Assembly (NCBI GenBank): GCA_031272895.1
Contig: JAISSW010000015.1
Location: forward strand, 1 to 56,396
Reading direction: 5' to 3'
DNA from: Clostridium sp.
GTDB taxonomy: Bacteria > Bacillota > Clostridia > Oscillospirales > Acutalibacteraceae
Length of the DNA stretch: 56,396 nt
The position numbers and the translations under genes were made by a program. The notes under the pieces were generated by a model that saw only the letters and a list, made by a program, of their open reading frames with translations, did no database searches and was not told the DNA's origin. Shown here piece by piece: positions 27,101 through 34,187 of this stretch (position 1 is its first letter; every line of letters begins with the position of its first letter).

Positions 27101-27500
27101 AAAGCTCCGCGGGGGCAAGAGTGTACTGCGCAGCAGCCTCAGCCGTGGCAACCACAGCCTCGCACTCGCCGCGCAAAACAGCAGATAGCACCCCCACCCG
27201 CTTCTGCTCGTATTCACGCGAATGGGCGCTTTGGGCGACGCTTTCCTCCCGCGAGGGATAAGCCAAGGCTTTACAGCCCATGGCGCGCATATCCTCCGCA
27301 AGGCGGGCGCAGCTGCCCTCGTCCGGGGCAAGCAAAATCAGTCCCGTGCCGAATTCTGCGCACAGGGCGGCACACAGCTGGGCCTTATGCACGGCATAAA
27401 GCCCCGTTACCCCCAAGCTGCACTGCCCCGCACGGAGCCTTTGGGCAATGCCGCTCAGCTCAGGCAGGGTGTGTAATAATCGTGTGTATGCGTTCTGCAT
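24162..27500 (-). CDS. mfd: Transcription-repair coupling factor
   Basis: Large ATP-driven DNA translocase that removes stalled RNA polymerase and recruits UvrA to damage. The 1112-residue product has the UvrB-like N-terminal modules (SRRGGILDIFPPG near the front), an RNA-polymerase-interacting CarD-like domain (LRAGDYVVHAVHGIGIFDG), a RecG-like helicase core (GDVGFGKTEVAMRAAF, DEEQRFGVEQKEKLK, TATPIPRT, GRVGRS) and the C-terminal TRCF domain. The frame is open far upstream, but family members start about 30 residues before AVTGL, which fits ATG 27500. There is no ribosome-binding site, and the -10 box of the promoter lies 6 bases before this ATG. It converges with mtaB with a 2-base gap. Confidence 0.93.
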   Translation of the reverse strand: MQNAYTRLLHTLPELSGIAQRLRAGQCSLGVTGLYAVHKAQLCAALCAEFGTGLILLAPDEGSCARLAEDMRAMGCKALAYPSREESVAQSAHSREYEQKRVGVLSAVLRGECEAVVATAEAAAQYTLAPAELSVRCAGLRVGQDYSLEELVQRLIQGGYTRCEQVEGAGQISRRGGILDIFPPGAQQPYRLDFWGDTLDSLAAFDPETQRRGEPLEEILLEPATEDAETAHSSTLFDYLPGALLCVSEHFSVRESFSAARELMEETAAQGLESESAREKRRQIAAVLEGQLPEWRHIVGEYERRRTVYMDTFARGSFDTPLDELFNLGAGQPAAWGGSIAVLKEDLEPLLQQKNQTICVLTQTEKTAKAVAEELLREELPAVYFKAIPEEFPSATVCVMHGALSAGFSYPQGGFTLFSSAQRLQGVKRRRASGKRSAKNVFAGIEELRAGDYVVHAVHGIGIFDGVTRLEAGGAVKDYIKIRYDKRDVLYVPVTQLDQVTKYIGPHSDDRPVKLSRLGGGDWERAKSRARGAAKDIAEKLVVLYAKRAAAPGYAFARDDDLQQDFASRFPYEETDDQLRCIDEVKADMEQPHPMDRLLCGDVGFGKTEVAMRAAFKCAAEGKQCAMLVPTTILALQHYQTARQRFEGFPVDVRMLSRFVPAAEQKKTLEGLKRGSIEFVIGTHRVLNKGIEFKNLGLLIVDEEQRFGVEQKEKLKELYPNVDVLTLTATPIPRTLNMAMSGVRDMSVLEEAPQDRHPVQTYVIEHNWAQLAQAISMELRRGGQVYYLHNRVESIAKTAAKLRELLPEARIAVGHGKMREEELSEVWRSLLEGEVDILVCTTIIEAGVDVPNVNTLIIEDADRFGLSQLHQIRGRVGRSARRASAYFTFRRGKELTEIAARRLAAIREYTQFGSGFAIAMRDLELRGAGNILGAQQSGNMEAVGYELYLRILEEAVAELKGEQTDTSLLTPPSLIDLPIDAHIPNSYISSVPQRLSIYRRIAEIRTQADVDDVTDELLDRFGDPPQAVLGLMQIALLRAMAERMHITEIRCDGNRLLLYLNELEPERFMELTRRFTGRVTLSAKGKTHIALRLLPQDEYLPLLKTVIEELGG

Positions 27501-27506
27501 AAGGAT

Positions 27507-27535
27507 AGTATACCACATCTGCGCGGAAGTAGCAA
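27507..27535 (-). promoter_or_regulatory. Promoter of mfd, positioned for a leaderless transcript
   Basis: Minus strand: TTGCTA (27530-27535), 17-bp spacer, TATACT (27507-27512). The A of the mfd ATG is 7 bases after the -10 box, where transcription would normally begin. No other promoter-like pair was found closer upstream. Confidence 0.7.
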
Positions 27536-27603
27536 GCGCCTGCACCCTCCCCTCCCCTGCCGCATATGCTGTTACGGCAGCTGTTTTTAATGGGGGGCTT
27601 TTT

Positions 27604-28302
27604 ATGTATGCTCGAAGACGTTTTATGTGGCGCTTGAGGCTCAGGCGCCCCTGCTCACGGCGGGCTGCGCGCCGTAACCGGCGGCTTGCGGCTGCGCCAA
27701 AAAGACTGCTGCTTTTGCTTGCCGTCCTTGTTGCCGCCGTGCCCGCAATTGATGCCTTGCTTGCCCCCTCGGTCAACGCCTTGGCGGAGATGGAGGGCAG
27801 GGCAATGGCTTCCTCCGCCGTTAACGCCGCCGTGCTTGAAACCCTGGAAAAGGAGCAGCTGAGCTACAGCGATTTGGCGCTTGCCTCCACAAATGACGGC
27901 GGTATGATAAGCTCAATTTCAGCGGACACCGTGCGCCTTAATCAGCTTAAGGCCGCCGTAGCCGCGAACATAAACGCTCGCTTAGACGGGCTTTGCTACC
28001 GCAAAATTGAGCTGCCGCTGTGGAACGTGCTTGGCTTCGACTTCCTTTTGGGCGGCGGGCCTGTAATTAAGGCGCGGCTCAAGCTGCACGGCGAAAGCTA
28101 TTCAGCCTTTTACAGTGAATTTGATTCGGTTGGGGTCAACCAAACCCGCCACCGAATAATGCTTAAGGTGGAAACAAAGGTATATTTTTTCCTTAAGGGC
28201 AAAGAGGACGTATACAGCTTCGAAACACAGGTTTGCGCGGCTGAAACGGTGTTTGCGGGCGCGGTTCCCAGCGTGGACTTAAGTCAGCAGCCGCAAAGCT
28301 GA
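27604..28302 (+). CDS. yunB: Sporulation protein YunB
   Basis: Membrane-anchored protein required for spore formation in Bacillus, conserved in spore-forming Firmicutes; its molecular role is unknown. The 232-residue product has a very basic start, one membrane helix (about residues 33-52), and the YunB body: AVNAAVLETL, LSADTVRLNQLKAAVA-like helix, and the PLWNVLG..LLGGGP loop near residue 140-155. ATG 27604 has a GGGGGG stretch upstream. It is divergent from mfd, with 103 bases between starts, and its last 19 bases overlap the convergent miaB gene. It supports a spore-forming host. Confidence 0.85.
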   Translation: MYARRRFMWRLRLRRPCSRRAARRNRRLAAAPKRLLLLLAVLVAAVPAIDALLAPSVNALAEMEGRAMASSAVNAAVLETLEKEQLSYSDLALASTNDGGMISSISADTVRLNQLKAAVAANINARLDGLCYRKIELPLWNVLGFDFLLGGGPVIKARLKLHGESYSAFYSEFDSVGVNQTRHRIMLKVETKVYFFLKGKEDVYSFETQVCAAETVFAGAVPSVDLSQQPQS

Positions 28303-29669
28303 GCCTTTAGAACAAGCCGTTCTCCTTTAGTGATTTCAACAAAGGCAAACTGTCCTATAAGCTCTTTATTCCCCTCAAATTCAACGACGGCATTGCTCTC
28401 TAAGCGCCCCGTCAGTAAGCCCTCGCCGCGCTCCCCCTCAACAAGCACGCGCAGACTTTTGCCTACAAGCTCCGCGTTCCTGCGCTGGGTAATGTCCTCC
28501 TGCAGTCTGCAAAGCTCCTTTAGTCGGGCTACCTTTTTCTCCCTTGGGATAGGGTCGGGCAGGGCGGCGGCGGGTGTGCCCACTCGCGGCGAATAAATGA
28601 AAGTAAACAGCGCCCCGTATTCCACCCTGCGCACTAAATCAAGCGTATCACGGAACTGGGCATCGGTTTCCCCGGGGAAGCCGACTATAATATCGCTGGT
28701 CAGCGTCAGCTCCGGCATAAGCTCCTTTGCAAGCTCGGCAATCCTAAGGTAGTCCTCCCTTGTGTAACGGCGGTTCATCGCCGCCAAAATTTGGTTGTTC
28801 CCGCTCTGCACGGGCAAATGCAGGTGCCGCGCCGACTTGCGGCAATCCCGCATGGCGTACAAAAGCTCCGCTGAGCAATCCTTTGGGTGGCTCGTCATAA
28901 AGCGAATGCGGAAGTCGCCCTCAATGGCGTTAATTTGCCGCAGCAGGCTTGGAAAATCCGTCTTTTGTTCCAGACCCTTGCCGTAGGAATTGACATTTTG
29001 TCCCAGCAGGGTTATGTCCTTGTAACCGTCCGCGACAAGACGCTTTGCCTCCTCAAGCACGGCGCCGGGCTCCCGCGAGCGCTCCCTCCCGCGCACATGG
29101 GGTACCACACAATATGTGCAAAAATTATCGCAGCCGTAGGAAATTGGCAGCCAAGCTCGGAAGCTGCTGTCGCGTTTTTGGGGCAGACCCTCGCTGATTG
29201 TGCCGTTATGGTTGGCGACATCTATTATTCTTTTGCCGCGGGAATACAGCTCGTAAAGCATTTGCGGCAGGCGCGGCAGAGCGTGAGTACCAAAGACCAA
29301 ATCCACGAACGGAAAGGTTTCGCAAAGCTCCTTTGCTACGCCCTCCTGCTGAACCATGCAGCCGCAAACCGCAATGCGCATATCCTTTTTTTTCGCCTTT
29401 ATGGGCTTTAGCGCCCCGACGTTGCCGAATACCCTTACCTGAGCGTGTTCCCGCACTGCGCAGGTGTTGAGCAGCACAAAATCCGCCTCCTCGGGCGCTT
29501 GTGCAAAGCCGAAGCCCGCCTGCTCCAGCATTCCCTGCAGACGCTCGCCGTCGCTGACGTTGCCCTGGCAGCCATAGGTACGCACATAGGCCAAGGGGCT
29601 TCTGTTCACAAAAAGCCCCGAAAGCAGCTCCCGCAAAAGCGCAGCGTAATCAACATTCTCCAAAAGCAA
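28284..29669 (-). CDS. miaB: tRNA-2-methylthio-N6-isopentenyladenosine synthase
   Basis: Radical-SAM enzyme that methylthiolates i6A37 in tRNAs reading UNN codons. Cluster ligands are Cys34, Cys70 and Cys104 for the auxiliary [4Fe-4S] cluster and Cys180, Cys184 and Cys187 for the SAM cluster (GCDNFCTYCVVPHVRG). YVRTYGCQGNVSDGERL at the front and a C-terminal TRAM domain are diagnostic. The start is TTG 29669 after a GGGGGT site; 461 residues is the usual size. With mtaB the window encodes both tRNA position-37 methylthiotransferases. Its 3' end overlaps yunB by 19 bases on opposite strands. Confidence 0.93.
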   Translation of the reverse strand: MLLENVDYAALLRELLSGLFVNRSPLAYVRTYGCQGNVSDGERLQGMLEQAGFGFAQAPEEADFVLLNTCAVREHAQVRVFGNVGALKPIKAKKKDMRIAVCGCMVQQEGVAKELCETFPFVDLVFGTHALPRLPQMLYELYSRGKRIIDVANHNGTISEGLPQKRDSSFRAWLPISYGCDNFCTYCVVPHVRGRERSREPGAVLEEAKRLVADGYKDITLLGQNVNSYGKGLEQKTDFPSLLRQINAIEGDFRIRFMTSHPKDCSAELLYAMRDCRKSARHLHLPVQSGNNQILAAMNRRYTREDYLRIAELAKELMPELTLTSDIIVGFPGETDAQFRDTLDLVRRVEYGALFTFIYSPRVGTPAAALPDPIPREKKVARLKELCRLQEDITQRRNAELVGKSLRVLVEGERGEGLLTGRLESNAVVEFEGNKELIGQFAFVEITKGERLVLKAQLCGC

Positions 29670-29699
29670 GATTTACCCCCGTTATTTTTTTGCCACAAT

Positions 29700-29728
29700 A
29701 GTTTAACATAATTTCGCTAGATTGGCAA
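29700..29728 (-). promoter_or_regulatory. Promoter of miaB
   Basis: Minus strand: TTGCCA (29723-29728), 17-bp spacer, TAAACT (29700-29705), about 30 bases before the TTG start. Confidence 0.6.
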
Positions 29729-29770
29729 ATTTGGGGTGGGCGGGCGAAAAAAACTTAAAAAAACTTTTTA

Positions 29771-29813
29771 TATTTCTAATATAGAAATACCCCCCCGAAA
29801 TTTGTGGTATAAT
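29771..29813 (+). promoter_or_regulatory. Extended -10 promoter with upstream inverted repeat
   Basis: TGGTATAAT (29805-29813) is an extended -10 box with no good -35. An 8-bp inverted repeat, TATTTCTA-ATA-TAGAAATA (29771-29789), overlaps the -35 position and could be an operator for a small dimeric regulator. It drives the AT-rich gene at 29856. Confidence 0.55.
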
Positions 29814-29855
29814 GTCGCCATACTCGGCGAATAAAAGCACAAAAGGAGATACAGA

Positions 29856-30485
29856 ATGAATTATTTTTTCATAATCGAAAACGCTATGCCTTCATGTCAT
29901 ATTGGCTGTTACGATGTTGTTCTTCGGTCGGCTGCATTTTATGAAGCGGAATTAGGAGCAAAATTTCAATTGCAATCTTCCATCCCCCCAATTATTAATT
30001 ATGTTCGGGACAATCCGGATGATGATTCTTCAGTGTTGGATGATACCATTCGGGCAAGAGCACCACTTTCCTCTGGTGGAAGAATGGAAATCATTTATAC
30101 TACACATCCTGAGATTCTCTTGGATTTCATTGGGGCAGAAGCGGTAAACCGCTACCTTTACCTTAGACAGGCGAGCTACAGTGAATATTTCGGATATTCA
30201 GGATTTACTGTGTTTAGTTTTCAGGATATTAACAATGGCTCACCAATAAACCCTTTGAAGTTGTTAGACTTTAAAGATAAGTTTATAGCAATGTGTGTAA
30301 ACGCTCATACACAACAGTTGCCGCAGTCACCACATTGGTACTTCATGCGCCAAAACAATATTGAGGAAGAAGCAAAACGTCAACAATCCATTGTTTGGAA
30401 ATCACAAGGGCTTTGTCCTTCATGTGGTGGTACAATTAAAAAAGGTTTGTTCGGCAGCAAATGCTCCAACGGGCATAAGCAGTAG
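29856..30485 (+). CDS. Hypothetical protein with C-terminal zinc ribbon
   Basis: A 209-residue soluble protein with no signal peptide or membrane helix. The first ~190 residues match no family I know. The last 25 carry a rubredoxin-like zinc ribbon: CPSCGG, then a GLFGSKCSNGHK half, so the ligands are Cys-Cys-Cys-His or similar. A good AAAGGAG site precedes the ATG. The gene stands alone between its own promoter and a terminator (30537-30574), is clearly AT-richer than its neighbours, and lies beside an Rhs fragment and an intergenic repeat. It is probably an accessory gene acquired by transfer; no function is proposed. Confidence 0.75.
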   Translation: MNYFFIIENAMPSCHIGCYDVVLRSAAFYEAELGAKFQLQSSIPPIINYVRDNPDDDSSVLDDTIRARAPLSSGGRMEIIYTTHPEILLDFIGAEAVNRYLYLRQASYSEYFGYSGFTVFSFQDINNGSPINPLKLLDFKDKFIAMCVNAHTQQLPQSPHWYFMRQNNIEEEAKRQQSIVWKSQGLCPSCGGTIKKGLFGSKCSNGHKQ

Positions 30486-30536
30486 GAGGACAGACAAACG
30501 GTGATGTTCCGCTTGCGCTAACACCCACAAGCCAAA

Positions 30537-30574
30537 GCTCCGCACGAAAATATCGGGCGGAGCCGCTTTTTTTA
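30537..30574 (+). terminator. Rho-independent terminator of the 29856 gene
   Basis: Stem GCTCCGC / GCGGAGC with a 13-base loop, followed by CGCTTTTTTTATT, 50 bases after the stop codon. Confidence 0.8.
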
Positions 30575-30710
30575 TTACAACACCGATGGCTTGCGGACAC
30601 GGGAAAATGACACGGAATTCGTGTGGGATAATGATAGGCTTGTTGGGCAGGCCGACGGCACGGCCGAACTCACATGGATCTGCAGCTCTCAAGGGTTCTC
30701 AGTCTGGATA
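30571..30710 (+). pseudogene. Rhs/YD-repeat protein fragment
   Basis: In one frame this encodes YYNTDGLRTREN, then DTEFVWDNDRLVGQADGT and LTWI. This is the classic Rhs (YD-repeat) pattern seen just before the toxin tip of Rhs and wall-associated toxins. The frame has no start or ribosome-binding site, begins inside the terminator of the previous gene, and loses the pattern near 30700. It is a remnant of roughly 45 codons. The rest of the 480-base gap 30486-30966 holds the terminator and the intergenic repeat. Confidence 0.75.
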
Positions 30711-30741
30711 CTTAAGCTGCCAATTACGGTAAAAGAGCCGG

Positions 30742-30955
30742 TGGCGGCGGTGATAGCTTGCGATATATACCTATTGTTTCGTGGAAAGCCTTGCAATTTG
30801 TGCGGGCATATACCCGATTTTCCTGCAGGCGTTGCCCGCCCGCTTTTCTTTGCTTACGTTCTTTTCAAAAAGAGCCGCCCTAACGACGGCTTGCTAAAAA
30901 TTCGCGACTGATAGCCTTAATTTTTCGCAGTATATAACCGCGACATTGGCCGCGG
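30742..30955 (+). repeat. Intergenic repeat, copy 1, beside tRNA-Lys
   Basis: From GGCGGCGGTGAT through ATATACCCGATTTTCCTGC and CCCGCTTTTCTTTGCTTAC to about 30873, this strongly matches 38700-38829. The following part (GCTTGCTAAAAATTCGCGAC, ATAGCCT, then ACCGCGACATTGG at about 30938) matches 38641-38700, which in copy 2 comes before, not after, the shared core. The two copies are therefore circularly permuted, as expected if both derive from a tandem array. The internal hairpin GCAGGC-GTT-GCCCGC is imperfect here. Confidence 0.8.
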
Positions 30956-30966
30956 CTCATAGCCGC

Positions 30967-31042
30967 TGGTGAACCATCGCGGATTCGAACCGCGGACACC
31001 CTGATTAAAAGTCAGGTGCTCTGCCAGCTGAGCTAATGGTTC
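30967..31042 (-). tRNA. tRNA-Lys (anticodon UUU)
   Basis: Read on the minus strand: acceptor GAACCAT / ATGGTTC, discriminator A and an encoded CCA, D-arm TAGCTCAGCTGG, anticodon loop with TTT between GACT and AATC, and T-loop GTTCGAATCC. The length is 76 bases. Confidence 0.95.
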
Positions 31043-31112
31043 ATGAGCTGTACACAAAAAATCAAGGAGATAGGGTGTCGGCAAGCCGCCCTACCTCCCA
31101 ATGAGCGGTCGG

Positions 31113-31361
31113 TTACAGCAGCTTGGATAGCGCAGATTTCTTCCTTGAGGCGTTATTTTTGTGAATAAGGCCCTTTGCCGCGGCTTGGTCAACCTTTTTG
31201 ATTGCGGCAGCCACAAGGACTTTGATGTCGCCCTCGCCGGTAGCGGCAGCCACGTTTGCCTTTTTGATTGCCGTTTTGAGCGCTGTGTTGTGTGAACGGT
31301 TGCGCGCCGCCTTGGTCTTGTTGACGATAACGCGTTTTTTTGCTGATTTGATGTTTGGCAC
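31113..31361 (-). CDS. rpsT: 30S ribosomal protein S20
   Basis: Primary 16S rRNA-binding protein of the small subunit. The 82-residue product starts MPNIKSAKKRVIVNKTKAAR and is Ala/Lys-rich and helical, as the family is. The start is GTG 31361, because GGAGGG lies 8 bases before it. An upstream in-frame ATG at 31376 overlaps that ribosome-binding site and is rejected. It has its own TTGACA-17-TATACT promoter. A weak hairpin near 31071-31093 with T-rich sequence behind it on the minus strand may end the transcript before tRNA-Lys. Confidence 0.95.
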   Translation of the reverse strand: MPNIKSAKKRVIVNKTKAARNRSHNTALKTAIKKANVAAATGEGDIKVLVAAAIKKVDQAAAKGLIHKNNASRKKSALSKLL

Positions 31362-31423
31362 TTGGGTACCCTCCATAATTGGATTTGATTACTTCTTTTC
31401 CACGGCGATTTGCGCCGCACTAT

Positions 31424-31452
31424 AGTATACCAAATTTGCTCGGCAATGTCAA
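31424..31452 (-). promoter_or_regulatory. Promoter of rpsT
   Basis: Minus strand: TTGACA (31447-31452), 17-bp spacer, TATACT (31424-31429); near consensus, as expected for a ribosomal protein gene. Confidence 0.85.
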
Positions 31453-31540
31453 GCCCCGCGGACGGTGGCAATATGTCGGCGAATTCAGGCAGCAGCGGCG
31501 CCATCTCGCTCAGCAGGGATATTCGTCCGAAAAGCAGGCG

Positions 31541-32647
31541 TCACATTACTGCTTGCAACCCGCGGTACTTTCCCGGGGTAGTACCCATAACCTTTTTGAA
31601 AACTTGAATATAGTGGCTTTGGCTTGAAAAGCCGTAGAGCAGCGCAACATCGGTTATTGAATATTTTTTTTGGCTGATAAAATGCGTGGATTCTTGAATT
31701 TTGCGCATAGAAATATAATTGGTTATGGGCATACGCATTTCTTTGCTGAAAACTCCCGACAAATATTGCGGCGAAACCTCGGCGTAGTCCGCAATATCTG
31801 CAAGGCGCAGACGTTCGCTCAAATGCGAATCAATGTATTGAACAGCTCGATGGACAACTATGGAGAACTCGCGTCCCCTGTTATTCTTTATAAGCTTGAC
31901 AAATTGTAGGAGCAAGTCCTCCTCATACTTCAAGGCTGCGTGCTTGCCTGTGAACTCTTCAATTCGCCGTATGTTTGCATCGCTGAGCGCAAACGCCTCA
32001 TCGGGTGATACTCCCGCCTGTATTGCGGCTCTGGCAAGAAAAACACAGGTACAAATAACAGAATTTTTTGCCGAACGAACGCTGTCGGACGCCAAAACCG
32101 CTTTGTTGCCCGAACGGTTAATTTCTTTTAGGCAAAGCACCGCAGCTTCCTCGTCGCCGCTTAAAACAGCGTTTACCAGCCGTTCCTCCAAAATATAGGG
32201 CGTATGGCAAAACATCCGTGCGCGGTTGTTATAAATCTCTTGATAGTAAAGGCTCGGCTTGTCGCCACGGGCTTCTTTTTTCTTGTTAAAAGTCACCAAC
32301 CGCTTGGAGATAAAATCAATTGTACCCATCAAAGCCCTGCTCATACCGTCAAATTTACACCTGACACCAATGGCAGACAAGTCGGCTCTTTGCACAGGTG
32401 TCCGGGGAATTTTTTCGCGAAGCTCCGCTATGCATTGCAAAGCTTCCTCTTCCGATAGTCCCTGCCTATCAAGATACGCCCCGAGAAACAGCAGTATTCC
32501 GGGGCAGCTTTCGGGTTTGCAGCTCGGCTCTGCGCCATTGATTGGCGAAGAAGCGGCACAGGCCATATGAAGCGAACGGTCCGCCTCAAAGATAAAACGC
32601 TCGCACAAAAAGTTCATTACCGAACGTGCACACTGTATTTCGTACAT
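31541..32647 (-). CDS. AraC-family transcriptional regulator
   Basis: A 368-residue regulator with a long N-terminal sensor part without a recognised cupin motif and a C-terminal AraC DNA-binding domain (about 265-365): LRLADIADYAEVSPQYLS is the first helix-turn-helix and YSITDVALLYGFSSQSHYIQ the second, followed by the FKKVMGTTPGKYR signature. ATG 32647 follows AAGGGA; the frame opens at 32701 but that extension runs through the promoter. It is divergent from the transporter/glucosidase operon starting at 32793 and is presumably its regulator, with the substrate or a derivative as effector (inference). Confidence 0.88.
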   Translation of the reverse strand: MYEIQCARSVMNFLCERFIFEADRSLHMACAASSPINGAEPSCKPESCPGILLFLGAYLDRQGLSEEEALQCIAELREKIPRTPVQRADLSAIGVRCKFDGMSRALMGTIDFISKRLVTFNKKKEARGDKPSLYYQEIYNNRARMFCHTPYILEERLVNAVLSGDEEAAVLCLKEINRSGNKAVLASDSVRSAKNSVICTCVFLARAAIQAGVSPDEAFALSDANIRRIEEFTGKHAALKYEEDLLLQFVKLIKNNRGREFSIVVHRAVQYIDSHLSERLRLADIADYAEVSPQYLSGVFSKEMRMPITNYISMRKIQESTHFISQKKYSITDVALLYGFSSQSHYIQVFKKVMGTTPGKYRGLQAVM

Positions 32648-32689
32648 CTTGTTTATCCCTTCAAAAAAGTAGCCGCGCGTTACATTAAT

Positions 32690-32722
32690 ATTATAACACA
32701 AATGTTAAAATTATGGTATACA
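32690..32722. promoter_or_regulatory. Divergent promoter region between the AraC gene and the sugar operon
   Basis: Minus strand: TATAAT at 32690-32695, 43 bases before the AraC ATG, with a poor -35. Plus strand: extended -10 TGGTATACA at 32714-32722, also with a poor -35. Poor -35 boxes on both sides fit a locus that needs activation by an AraC-type protein. Confidence 0.5.
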
Positions 32723-32792
32723 CTAATTGATTTTTTTGCTAAATTTTTATTGAGCTTCAGATATGCAAAACACAATTGCAAGGGGAAGAATA

Positions 32793-34172
32793 ATGGGCGA
32801 GGGGAAAAACATAAAAGTCGGTTACAGAACAAGCCGTAAGGAGCGAATCAGCTTTGCTCTATTTATGGCGGGTCAGACACTGTTTAACCAATTCTTTCAA
32901 GGCTACAGCAAAAAATTCATGACGGAAATGGGGCTTACCGCCGCTGTAGTTGGCACGATTTTGCTTTGTATAAGCATTTTTGACGCCGTGGACGACCCAT
33001 TGTGGGGAAATATCTTTGACCGCACCCATTTTAAGAGCGGAAAATTCCTGCCTTGGCTGCGTCTTTCAGTCGTTCTTATGCCGATTTTTTCCATAGCGTT
33101 GTTTACTATGCCAAGCGCATTGAACTCGACGGGAAAGGTTGTTTGGGGTGCGGTATTCGCGGTGCTTTTCAGCGTTGCATACACCCTTTGCGACGCGCCG
33201 ATTTTTTCCATGATTTCGGCCGCTACGGACAACGTCCAAGAGCGTGTGCAAATTATGTCCGTAAATTCAATATTTGCGGCAGTCCCAACAGTGCTTGTGG
33301 CAGCGGTAATCCCGTTTGTTTACCCGCGCATAGGTTGGGGCTGGACCGGCGCGGCAGTCGCGCTGTGTGCAGTACCACTGATGGTTGCCATGGGCAGGAA
33401 CGGCAAAGAGCGCTTTGTGAACAAGGACCCGGAAACGGTTACATTCAAGGCAACTGTTAAATACTTAAAGGAAAATAAATATCTCCGCATCTATTTCGTG
33501 GGGCTGCTTATTTTGTTCTCCACAGCCACAACTCAGCAGGCGGCCACATTTTTTGCGGATTTCAACCTCGGAAATGTGGAAAAGCAGGCGATAATAACCC
33601 TTGCAATGTCAGGTCCCGCTTTCCTGTTCGTTGTTCTACTGCCATTTGTTACAAAAAAAATTGACAAGTTCAAAATCTTTTTGTTTTGCGTTTTCGGGCA
33701 AATTGCGGTCAGCGTAATCAGCTTTCTTGCCGGATATGAAAATCAGATAGTATTCATGAGTCTTATGTCGGTGCGTGGCTTCTTTTGGGGCGGCAACGCA
33801 GTGATGATGCTGATGTTCACCCCCGACTTCATAGAATACGGTGAATACAAAACAGGAAAGCGTTTACAGGGCACGGTTAACTCAATCCAAACCTTTGTTT
33901 GCAAATTGATGACGGCAATTGCGGGCGGCTTTGTTATGTTTATTATGGCTCGTGCGGGCTTTAAGGAGGGCGTGGACGTAGTGCAGCCGCAATCGGCGCT
34001 TGACTCAATATGGTTCCTGCTTTCGTTTATGCCTGCCGTGGGCGGCGTGCTTTCATTGCCGTTTTTCCTGCGTTACAAGCTCAACGACAAGGATACACAG
34101 CTTATGGCAAGCGTCAATTCGGGGGAGATAACTCGCGAGGAGGCCGAAGCTAAGTTTTCAAGGCAATACTGA
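32793..34172 (+). CDS. GPH-family (glycoside-pentoside-hexuronide) sugar symporter
   Basis: A 459-residue, 12-segment membrane carrier. The early segment DAVDDPLWGNIFDR with FKSGKFLPWL is the conserved N-terminal motif of GPH:cation symporters such as MelB and XynB-type carriers. FTPDFIEYGEYKTGKR in the C-terminal half is the matching signature. ATG 32793 follows AAGGGGAAG; the ATG at 32763 has no ribosome-binding site. It heads the operon with an MBL-fold hydrolase, two esterases and a GH13 glucosidase, so it likely imports the glycoside they dismantle. The sugar is not predictable from sequence alone. Confidence 0.88.
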   Translation: MGEGKNIKVGYRTSRKERISFALFMAGQTLFNQFFQGYSKKFMTEMGLTAAVVGTILLCISIFDAVDDPLWGNIFDRTHFKSGKFLPWLRLSVVLMPIFSIALFTMPSALNSTGKVVWGAVFAVLFSVAYTLCDAPIFSMISAATDNVQERVQIMSVNSIFAAVPTVLVAAVIPFVYPRIGWGWTGAAVALCAVPLMVAMGRNGKERFVNKDPETVTFKATVKYLKENKYLRIYFVGLLILFSTATTQQAATFFADFNLGNVEKQAIITLAMSGPAFLFVVLLPFVTKKIDKFKIFLFCVFGQIAVSVISFLAGYENQIVFMSLMSVRGFFWGGNAVMMLMFTPDFIEYGEYKTGKRLQGTVNSIQTFVCKLMTAIAGGFVMFIMARAGFKEGVDVVQPQSALDSIWFLLSFMPAVGGVLSLPFFLRYKLNDKDTQLMASVNSGEITREEAEAKFSRQY

Positions 34173-34187
34173 GCGGGGGAAATAATT

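Noticed and set aside
27501-27776. Upstream extension of mfd by 92 codons
   Set aside because: It runs through the mfd promoter and antisense to the yunB start, is Arg/Ser-rich, and does not match the family.
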